Assembly (NCBI RefSeq): GCF_001625215.2
Contig: NC_030387.2
Coordinates: 41,005,606-41,069,605 of the forward strand
Source of the DNA: Daucus carota subsp. sativus
Lineage: Eukaryota; Streptophyta; Magnoliopsida; Apiales; Apiaceae
Length of the DNA stretch: 64,000 nt
Direction of reading: 5' to 3'
Shown here: piece after piece, positions 55,524-64,000 of the stretch
How positions within the stretch are numbered: the stretch's first letter is position 1
Layout: every line of letters starts with the position of its first letter
Made by a program: the position numbers and the translations under genes
Notes under the pieces: model-generated
The model's database searches: none
Told to the model about the DNA's origin: nothing
Seen by the model: only the letters and a program-made list of their open reading frames with translations

Positions 55524-56880
55524 TTCTCGATTTCAAGGGCTTCTGATCTATAACAGCAAGTTAGGTTCCTAGCGAGTACTGAACTCTCACTCTCCTGCAG
55601 CAATCTGTATTTTTGTTTTATATTATTATTCTAACAATAAATTTGAGGAGAAGAAAGGAAAAGGAGAAGAAAATAAAGTAGGAAAATAAATCTTTATTCA
55701 TAATATATTGAGTAGATAATGAACGGAGGTTATCGAAAAATAGATCATGCTTAGAAAATTTAGAAATGGGCTAGTGATTTAATTTAAAATTTAAATAATT
55801 ATTAGTATAGCGTTTGGAGTACCATTTTTTCAATATATTATCTAAATATGAGTTTAGAAACAGCGGATTCAATATTATAAATATAACAGTATCTTTATAA
55901 TCTTCACATTTACATATTTCGATACCAAACTAGTTCTAACACTAAAACTAAAACTGCAATAATTTCAATTAGAAAATAAAATTGAAAAAAACTGATTCAA
56001 TTTCAAATTCTAAGTTTTTTTTATCTATAATTCGTCGCAACTAAAATCATACTATTTTTAAAATCATTGTTTTCAAAATTTGTTTATGCGATAGAAATAC
56101 ACTTACGAGAATACTGTCTTGTTCAGGTGTAGTGTAAGCTGATGAAGGTAAGTGTATAGATTGAAAATTAGATTTAGCGTCTACGATATCATGTAGATAC
56201 TCTACCGGATGTGTATAAAATATATATATTTTTTTTTGCTAAGCAAATATTTTTATTTTGTATGTAACAAAAATTTCAATTTTTTCAGTTTAAACATAAA
56301 TGTCATATCAAAAATCGAACCGAACTGAAATTTTACGATTCGGTTCGATTTTACGAGTTCGGTTTTTTTTTCTCAACGCCGTCGCGGGACACTTTCTCTG
56401 TAATATTTCATTAAATAAGTTTTACATTTGCATTTGGAAAATGCTTGGTGCACATAATTGTGTACAAAATCTTGTACATAATGACATGTGATGGATTTTA
56501 ATTGGAATGAGACCCCTAAATTCACATCAATCATCCTAATTAAAACACTCCACGTCAATTATCATATTATTATATACAAAATTTATGGATACAATTATAT
56601 GCACCTAACACTTCTCTTTGCACTTGCAGACAACCAAATAAATTGAGTTGTTCAAATTTTTGTCATTTATTTTTTTTATAAAAATTATGTTAAAAAGGGC
56701 CCTTCTCATTTGATGCTTATTTAGTTATTTGACCCGATCCAAAAAAAAGTGGTAAACCCGTTGTGAATGCTCTAAGTCACTCCGTACATTTAAATATGAA
56801 CATTAGCTTATGACAAAAAAAAATGACATTAGTTACCATGTAAAGACAAACTCAACAAACATAATCCCACTCTACTACAC
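55524..56880. other. intergenic between F-box and glycosyltransferase genes
   Basis: Divergent intergenic region, AT-rich. A MITE-like inverted repeat lies near 56,440-56,622. No coding exon was seen. Confidence 0.5.
56440..56622. mobile_element. MITE-like inverted repeat
   Basis: The left end TGCTTGGTGCACATAATTGT then GTACA is mirrored at the right by TACAATTATATGCACCTAAC. It is about 180 bp and non-coding; ends are approximate. Confidence 0.5.
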
Positions 56881-57589
56881 CACGCGCGCGTGCGCAAAAT
56901 CTGTCTGTGTCTCACCCTCACTCACTTTCTCTTTTCCAAACGTTTAAACCATTCTTTCGGACATTTCAATCTACGATTCTATCTCGATCATCTCGACATG
57001 GGTTGTCCAGAAATCACTGTATGAACCTATACATACACCTATACGTATACATCTACATATAATTATACATATGTAAAATTATGTGTTCAAGATGAAAGAA
57101 AAGATAGAAATGTGTGATGTAATGGAGGAACATAAGCTAAAAGGTGACTCACCCACATCAATTCTTGTTTTATTTATTTATTTGTTTATTTATTGTTACA
57201 AAAATGGCATAGATTTGATGCTTGAATATGTGTAGAGTAAATATTTTGTGAATTTTCTGAGTTCAAATCATCCATTATTTATTTATTTATTTTGCAAAAT
57301 GCCATGGATTTTGATCCTTGAATATGCTTACATGATTGTGTATGTTGCTCATTTATATTAGCTGTGTAGTTTAATATTTTGTGATTTTTTTGAGTTTTGT
57401 TGATTCTTGTTAAATTTATTATGTTTGATTATATTTTATATTTTATTTTGTTGTTGTTTAGGGTTGCCATTTGGTGGTAATAGATTTGGTTGGATTTGTG
57501 TAGTGTGAAATCTATTTGGATTGTGGTTTTGGATGTGGAAGTTTTGTTGGGTGCTTCGGAGAAATTGGAAGTGATTAGAGGCTGAAGTA
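56881..57589 (+). promoter_or_regulatory. leader of GT14 gene A with 5' UTR intron and uORFs
   Basis: The sequence from about 56,878 (ACACCACGCGCGCGTGCGCA, then AAATCTGTCTG) closely matches the region before gene B at 60,510. An intron is predicted at 57,144-57,461 (AAAAG|gtgact ... tttag|GGTTG). Upstream AUGs include a 9-codon ORF at 56,998 and an ORF that starts at 57,092 and continues across the intron for about 32 codons. Confidence 0.55.
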
Positions 57590-59958
57590 ATGATGCAGGC
57601 GAGATTAATGGCAATGGAGGAAGGTAAGGAACCTTCGATGGCAATTAGAAGTAGTCAGCCTAGGGTTTTGCCGGTTAGGTTATTACAGTTCTTTTTGATA
57701 TTTCTAGGCATGGGCATTGCCTTGACGATTTTTAGTATGTTTATGAGCCGGCATTTTAGATTTGAGAATGTTGTTATCCCTGTAACAAGTAGTAAAATTC
57801 AGCCATGTTTTAAAGAACCAAATGACTTTAAGAGTTGGATAAAGCCTCCATCAAAAGTGTGGCACCAGATGAATGATTCTCAACTGCTTTGGCGGGCTTC
57901 ATTTGATTCTCAAATAAAATTATACCCATTCAAGAGGGTTCCTAAACTTGCCTTTATGTTCTTGACAAGGGGGCCACTGCCTATGGCTCCTCTATGGGAA
58001 AGGTTTTTTAAGGGGCATAAAGGGAAGTATACAATTTATATACATGCACTACCTATGTATAATGAAAGCTATCCTCCTTCATCAGTTTTCTATCGGAGGC
58101 AAATTCCCAGTCAGGTATGACAATCCCTATATTTTTCATCTCATCACATGCTTTTCTTTTTGACAACTTTCTTCACATGTTTGAATGTATTATATGATTG
58201 ATATACACTATCTTGGTGCGGGAGTTTTTGTGTATTACATCGTACCATGATACCATCATACCTTTGGGTAGCTCCAAAAAAGTTAATCGCTTTCGCAGAG
58301 AATCATTTATGTGAATTGCAATAAAGTAATTATATTTACTGAGCTTCATTATATTCGAGTCCAATATTTGTTGATAATTTATTGTTTCTCAAGGTGGAAT
58401 TGGAGAACTTTGAGTCTGCTTTATGCGTTCAACGGTTGAGGCACTGAAACTCAAAGATTGTGTCCAACACTAATTCACCATGCTTTTGTATATAAAACTG
58501 GTTTTCAGCTTTGATATCGTACCTTCTACATCCTCTAAAGTACGAGTTTGCTGAAAATTAGTTTAAGATTTATTTATAAAAATTTAATACATTTGGAATA
58601 GGTATTTCTATGCATTGTAGGGTAGTAAGTGTCTCTTTAATTATAACAGGAAAACAGAGAACTAGCTGTCATTCTGTTGTTGACTTAAAAAATCAGGCAT
58701 CTATAAATGAGAGCCTGGTTGCAGGCGATATAAAGCAGAGAAACTAGCTGTGATTTATTTTTATTAGGACAGACAAATATTTTAATTTCCAATTATAATT
58801 AAAGTAATATGTATGCAAGTCTTCCTCTACTATTGAGAGGTGTGTCTGTAAAAACCTGCAACTTTGCCAGTGCAGTAACAAACAAATATCAAACTCTTGC
58901 TATATATCTTTTGCATTTCAACGACCAAGGAAGTGGGATTTGACACGGGTTTTTTTTTTCATGTTATATCTGACGAGATTCTCTCATCACAGCTATTAGC
59001 TTGTTCATGCCAGAGTTTTCCATATTTGACTGCTTAGAGAAGAGGTGGAGTTTTCATCCTCTGTCCTAGACAGTTGCTTTCCACCGATCTTTCGTTCTCC
59101 ATATAATAAATCTATCACTTAATAGAAGCTCAGTGAAATCTTATTATATTGGGTATGTGATGACCTACCTGACTATCAATGTCATGATCAATGACAGGCT
59201 ACCCTCGGGTTTTTTAATAGCCCTTTGTCATATTTTACTTACATCTCTCATACTGGCAGTTGTCTCTCAACTTCTAAATATCACTTGTCGTTGTCATCTT
59301 GAATCCCACTTCTATGCAGGTTGCGGAGTGGGGGAGGATGAGCATGTGTGATGCTGAGAGAAGACTCCTTGCTAATGCATTACTTGATTTATCAAATGAA
59401 TGGTTCATTCTCCTGTCTGAGGCATGCATTCCTCTCCAAAGCTTCTCCATTGTTCACCTCTACATATCAAGATCTTGGTACAGCTTTATGGAGATATACG
59501 ATGATCCTGGACCCTTTGGTAGAGGGCGCTATAATGATAACATGGAACCAGTAGTGAACCTCACTAATTGGCGTAAAGGATCACAGTGGTTTGAAATAAA
59601 CAGAAAACTGGCGGTTGCCGTCGTTGAAGATGACACTTTTTACCCAAAGTTTGAGCAATTCTGCAGACCAGCTTGTTATGTTGATGAGCACTATTTTCAA
59701 ACAATGTTGAGCATCCGTTGGCCTCATCGTTTGGCAAACAGGACCCTAACATGGGTGGATTGGTCTCGAGGCGGTGCTCATCCAGGCACATTTGGGAAAG
59801 CCGATATGTCAAAGGAATTCTTTAAGAAAATGTTTGATGGTCAGACGTGCCTTTACAATAGCCAGCCGACCTGGGCTTGTTATCTTTTTGCAAGAAAGAT
59901 AGCTCCAAGTGCTTTAGACATATTATTACAACACTCATTTGAATATTTTGGGTACTGA
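57590..59958 (+). CDS. GT14 (core-2/I-branching, BC10-like) glycosyltransferase A
   Basis: Two exons, 57590-58114 and 59320-59958, giving 387 residues. Type II Golgi protein: short cytosolic tail, one membrane segment at about 28-52 (LLQFFLIFLGMGIALTIFSM), then the lumenal GT14 (DUF266) domain. Landmarks are LAFMFLTRGPLPMAPLWERF, FYRRQIPSQVAEWGRMSMCD, AERRLLANALLDLSNEWFIL, SEACIPL, DDPGPFGRGRY, WRKGSQWFEINRKLA, CRPACYVDEHYF and TLTWVDWSRGGAHPGTFGKA. Family members such as rice BC10 act in cell-wall or arabinogalactan-protein glycosylation; the donor and acceptor here are unknown. The intron has the same position and phase 0 as in gene B. It is the upstream member of a tandem pair and looks complete. 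Confidence 0.93.
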
Positions 59959-60214
59959 CAAATAGCTCTCTTCTCTTAACGTAATCCATAGATAGTAAAG
60001 CATTCTGGATTCTTGACAGAAGTAGTAGATAAGACCTGAGAGTTTTTCACTGTACAATTGTATGATCTTACCATTATTGAGTCACTGAATTATATCAAAT
60101 GCAGTTGGAGCAGTTTCTTATCTCTTAAATTTATTCCTAGACATGTCAATAGTATCGCGTTTTTGTGTTTCATACATTTCCGTATCATCTAATTTCATGT
60201 TTCGTGGTCAGGTT

Positions 60215-60394
60215 CAGGGTCGGATCTAGTAAGAGGCGCGGGGGACACGTTTCCTCCCTAAATTTCTTTTTACATGTTTTCACAATTCTAAATTTTACAC
60301 AATTATTGAAGTGACCCACAAAATTTGAAAATGTACATGTGCTTTTCGAAAATGTGCTTGATATCCTCAAGAAAATAATCCTAATCTGCCCCTG
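60215..60394. mobile_element. CAGGG...CCCTG MITE-like element between genes A and B
   Basis: The left end CAGGGTCGGATCTAG and right end AATCTGCCCCTG are imperfect inverted repeats like the CAGGGGCGGAT termini of many plant hAT-type MITEs. No clear target duplication was found. Confidence 0.5.
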
Positions 60395-60499
60395 GTAATG
60401 AAGTCTGAATCGAAAGATCTAGTATCATGTAATTTCGTATAAATTTAAACAAGACACTAGATATCACAAGACAGAAGAGAAGCAGTTTGAAAGAAGAAA

Positions 60500-61039
60500 C
60501 TAACTAATTCTATTACAACACGTGCGCAAAATCTTTCTGTCTCGCTCTCATCCTCTGTCTCTTTCCCAAACGTTAAAGCCGTTCTTTCGGACGTTAAAAT
60601 CTACAAATTTTCCTCGATCATTCCGAAACTTATCTCGATCATTTCGACAACATTGTTTATTATTACTGCATGAGTTGTGTAAATTCATACAGATATAGAA
60701 TACACATTCAACAACAGGGAGAACATAGAAATCTCAGATGTAACAGAGGAAGACAGGCCAAAAGGTGACAGACATTTGAATCCTGGATTTTTCGATTTAT
60801 TTACATAAATTTGTGTATTTCAAATGCCGCGATGAGTATATTAATGTTTTTGTGATTTTTCGGAGTTCTGTTGATTCATGTTTGTTAATTTGTGATTTTG
60901 ATTTTTTTTTTTTCTGGTTTCCAGGGGTGCCTTACGGTGGTGACAGATTTTGTTGGATTGTTTGATGTGAAATATTTTCGGAATTTTTTTTTTTTTTTGC
61001 GCGGAGTTGTAAAGAATTGGATGCGATTAAAGCTGGGAA
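60500..61039 (+). promoter_or_regulatory. leader of GT14 gene B with 5' UTR intron
   Basis: Matches the leader of gene A from ACACGTGCGCAAAATCTTTC onward. An intron is predicted at 60,765-60,924 (CAAAAG|gtgaca ... ttccag|GGGTG), in the same place as in gene A. The frame matching gene A's spliced uORF is partly kept, but I found no in-frame ATG for it here. Confidence 0.55.
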
Positions 61040-62474
61040 ATGATGCAGGCGAGATTAGTGGCAATGGAGGAAGGTAAGGAGCCTTCATTGCCAATTAGTA
61101 ATCAGCCTAGGGCTTTCCCAAGGTCTCTGCGGTTCTGTTCTGTGATTCTAGGCCTCGGCATTGTCTTTACGGTTTTTAGTATCTTCATGAGCCGGCATTT
61201 TAGTTTTGAGAATGTTGTTATCCCCGCAACAAGTAGTAAAATTCATCTGTGTTTTCAGCAATCGAATGATTTTCAGAGCTGGATTAGGCCTCCGTTGAAT
61301 GTGTGGCATCGGATGAGTGATGCTCAGTTGTTGTGGCGGGCTTCGTTTGATCCTCAGATCAAATCTTACCCGTTTGAGAGGGTTCCGAAGATTGCCTTTA
61401 TGTTCTTGACCAGAGGGCCACTGCCTATGGCTCCTCTGTGGGAGAGGTTTTTCAAGGGGCATGAACAGATGTACTCGATTTATATTCATGCCCTGCCAAC
61501 GTATAATGAGACTTATCCGCCTTTCTCACCGTTCTATCAGAGGCAAATTCCGAGTAAGGTATTAGCAGTTGCTTGTTTCTGTTCTTCGCTACAAGCTGAA
61601 ATGTTCATATGATTGGTTTATGAAATCGTCTGATTGTTCTTTCTAGTTATCATACCTTCGGGTAGTTCCAGACCAGGAAAGTCCCAAATTGATCTTATGC
61701 CTCTGCTCGTTCTGTGACGAGGGACTGAGCTTGGTCTTAGATTCCTTTTAGGGTTTTTTAAGCATCCCTTATTGTGTTTTCCTTACCTTTGTTAGAATTA
61801 TCTGTAATTGTATCTCGAATTCTCCTTGTGTGCAGGTTACGGAGTGGGGGATGATGAGCATGTGTAATGCAGAGAGACGACTCCTTGCTAATGCTTTACT
61901 CGACATGTCAAACGAATGGTTCATTCTCCTGTCTGAGGCATGCATTCCTCTTCAAAGCTTCCCGGCTGTTTACCTCTACATATCAAATTCCCGGTTAAGC
62001 TTCATGGAGATATACGACGATCCTGGACCCTGTGGCAGAGGGCGCTATAACCATAACATGGAACCAGTAGTGAACCTCACTAATTGGCGTAAAGGATCAC
62101 AGTGGTTTGAAATAGACCGAAAACTGGCAGTTGACATTATTAAAGATGACACTTATTACCCAAAGTTTGAGCAGTTCTGCAGACCGGCATGCTACGTTGA
62201 TGAGCACTATTTCCAGACAATGCTGAGCATCCGTTCGCCTCAGCTTCTGGCAAACAGGACCCTTACATGGGTCGACTGGTCTCAGGGCGGTCCTCATCCG
62301 ACCACTTATACAAAAGCCGATGTCACAAAGGAATTCTTTACGAAAATAGCTAAAAAACAGACATGCACTTACAATAACCAGCCATCCAAGGCTTGTTTAT
62401 TTTTCGCAAGAAAGTTTGCTCCAGAAACTTTAGACACATTGTTAGAACATTCATTAGAATACTTCGGGTATTGA
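61040..62474 (+). CDS. GT14 (core-2/I-branching, BC10-like) glycosyltransferase B
   Basis: Two exons, 61040-61558 and 61836-62474, giving 385 residues. It is a tandem copy of gene A, 3450 bp downstream start to start. The membrane segment is at about 27-50 and all GT14 landmarks are kept: IAFMFLTRGPLPMAPLWERF, VTEWGMMSMCNAERRLLANA, SEACIPL, DDPGPCGRGRY, WRKGSQWFEIDRKLA, CRPACYVDEHYF, TLTWVDWSQGGPHPTTYTKA. Exon 2 has the same length as in gene A (639 nt), while the intron is 277 bp against 1205 bp. Differences from A cluster in the membrane region and the last 50 residues. It is a Golgi lumen glycosyltransferase of unknown substrate, and looks complete. Confidence 0.93.
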
Positions 62475-63089
62475 CAAAGATTTCTCCTGGCCCTTCCAAA
62501 CACCTTTTTTGTTGATTAACTTTCTGCATGTATCTTCAGATTTTTTAGCCGATGTAGATAGAACCTGCTGAGTTTTTCACTGTACAAATCGAACAATGTA
62601 TGATCAAGATGATCTATGATTTAAATATCTGGACTTCAAAGATTATATGTACTACTAAGTTCCTGTATGGCCCTGCTCATGATCATCAACCGAAACTTTG
62701 AGAGAAGTAGCCTGATGCAATCTTTCTGCATCATAGCTTCATGTTTATTAAAGTTTCAGTTATCAGAAGACGGAGATGAGAAGCAGTTTCAAAAATTGCA
62801 TAAACCAGAACAGACTTGCTCTTATCATTGTATCTGTAAGCAAGAAGCTATTTTTACATGAAATGAGATTTAAATATACAAAAATTCACAGGATACCTGA
62901 TGCAAAATCTGACCCCTATTTACATAAGATAGGGTACTCTAAGTTTCACTTTCTTATTTAGATATCCTGATTTTTAGCAATAAGGAGTTGAATGAATCGG
63001 ATATTTTACATCTCTGTGTGATTTAAGCCTCCATCAAATACTAGAGGTGTTTGGACCAATTTTGGGTCCATATAACTCTACAAGGCACC
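62475..63089. other. 3' flanks of convergent genes
   Basis: Non-coding; contains the 3' UTR of GT14 gene B and the 3' flank of the minus-strand hydrolase. Nothing else recognised. Confidence 0.5.
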
Positions 63090-64000
63090 TTACAATTCGT
63101 CGTGATGATCATCCCTTATCAGAGGAGTTTTTGTTTGGATTTCAATAAGGTGTCTAGCAGCTAGTGTAGCGTGAAGGGCAGCACCAAATGGAAATGCATC
63201 TTCATTGATTTCAAAATAAGGTGAGTGTGGTGAAGGAAATTTTCCCTTTGTTTCATTTTTCATACCGAGGAAATAAAAGTAGCCTGGTATGGCCTCTTGG
63301 TAGAATGAAAAATCTTCAGATCCCATCAATGGTTGCATGTGTTCCACATTAGAAATGCCCAGTACATCTCCTGCGACATTTTGAAAGTACTGGTGCAAGG
63401 CTTCATTATTTACAGTAGGCGGACAACACGGTTTCTCACTTGATAGGAAATCTACAGTTGCATTACACCTCTGTACAGCTGCTTGTTGAATTATAACCTG
63501 TTAGGGAAAAGAATTAACTTTTGCCCAAGCAATAACAGGAATACTAAAAAGAAATAAAGGATAGTCTTAAAGAATTTAATTTTATTCACAATATCTTCAG
63601 GAGTTTTTTTGGTCCAAGCAAAAACAGGAATTCTAAAAAGAAATAAACAATAGTCATAAAGGATTCAATTATATTCACAATATCTTCAGGAGTTCTTTTT
63701 GTACAAATCTTTAAGAACATATTAGAAGCAACTATCAACTTGACAGAAGTAAGCCAAGTGTCATCATGTAGATTAGTTTGCATTCATTTAAAGTTTGATA
63801 TATAAGGTCAGACTATGACATTCAATGCCTTCATTGAGATTAATGTGAAAGGGAATTGATCGCTCATAGCGATAACTAACTATTTATTTTTGGTCAAAAT
63901 TGTGATCATCACAACAATGAATTGTTTAAAGTTCTTTAGCAAAAAAAAATGAAGCGTGTAAAATTCACAGTTGAGTAGTATGCATCACATGACATTACCT
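63090..64000 (-). CDS. IAA-amino-acid hydrolase, ILR1-like (partial, C-terminal end)
   Basis: Only the last exon (63497-63090, 135 residues) and perhaps two bases of the preceding one (donor at 63,999|63,998) lie in the window; the rest continues past the right edge. Peptidase family M20D: enzymes that release free auxin from IAA-amino-acid conjugates. Visible landmarks are VIIQQAAVQRCNATVDFL, PTVNNEALHQYFQNVAGDVL, MGSEDFSFYQEAIPGYFYFL and PSPHSPYFEINEDAFPFGAA, which includes the conserved metal-site His. The C-terminus DDHHDEL ends in HDEL, an endoplasmic reticulum retention signal used by this family. The intron of about 500 bp before the exon contains a repeated phrase (AATATCTTCAGGAGTT, near 63,590 and 63,680). 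Confidence 0.9.

Overview
This is nuclear DNA of a flowering plant, almost certainly a eudicot. The genes are split by AT-rich introns with canonical GT/AG borders. The families are plant-specific: Aux/IAA repressor, type-B hexokinase, IQD scaffold, HECATE-related bHLH, auxin-conjugate hydrolase. Short DNA transposons fill the gaps between genes. I cannot fix the species from sequence alone.

Layout. At 2.8-5.2 kb (+) lies an IAA26/IAA18-type Aux/IAA gene with a 47-codon upstream ORF whose stop overlaps the main AUG. At 6.0-9.4 kb (-) is a nine-exon HXK1-type hexokinase. At 12.3-16.7 kb (-) is an eleven-exon nuclear poly(A) polymerase. From 17 to 32 kb there are no host genes. This stretch holds an inverted-repeat element (18.3-19.1 kb), a MITE nested in another MITE (19.3-19.8 kb), and a 10.4-kb Ty3/gypsy (Tekay/Del chromovirus-type) retroelement at 20,690-31,073. 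The retroelement sits inside a MITE and carries a 515-bp hAT-type element in its 3' LTR.

From 32.7 to 35.8 kb (+) is an IQD calmodulin-binding gene with a leader intron. Then come an OXS3-like stress protein (37.7-38.6 kb, -), a profilin (40.9-43.3 kb, -), a two-exon gene for an 86-residue secreted Cys-rich peptide (44.9-45.2 kb, -), a bHLH87-like transcription factor (47.3-48.4 kb, -) and an F-box protein (54.2-55.5 kb, -) with a remnant of a related gene nearby. At 57-62.5 kb (+) is a tandem pair of GT14 (BC10-like) Golgi glycosyltransferases whose duplication includes the leader and its intron. The window ends in the last exon of an ILR1-like IAA-amino-acid hydrolase (-) ending in HDEL.

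The genes do not form an operon or pathway cluster. Two (Aux/IAA and the amidohydrolase) belong to auxin biology, but they lie 58 kb apart. The least familiar items are the Cys-rich peptide gene, the repeated promoter-like modules in the retroelement LTR, and the paired peptide-like reading frame in the leaders of the two glycosyltransferase genes. Exon borders were read by hand from splice consensus, frame and family conservation; none has transcript support here.
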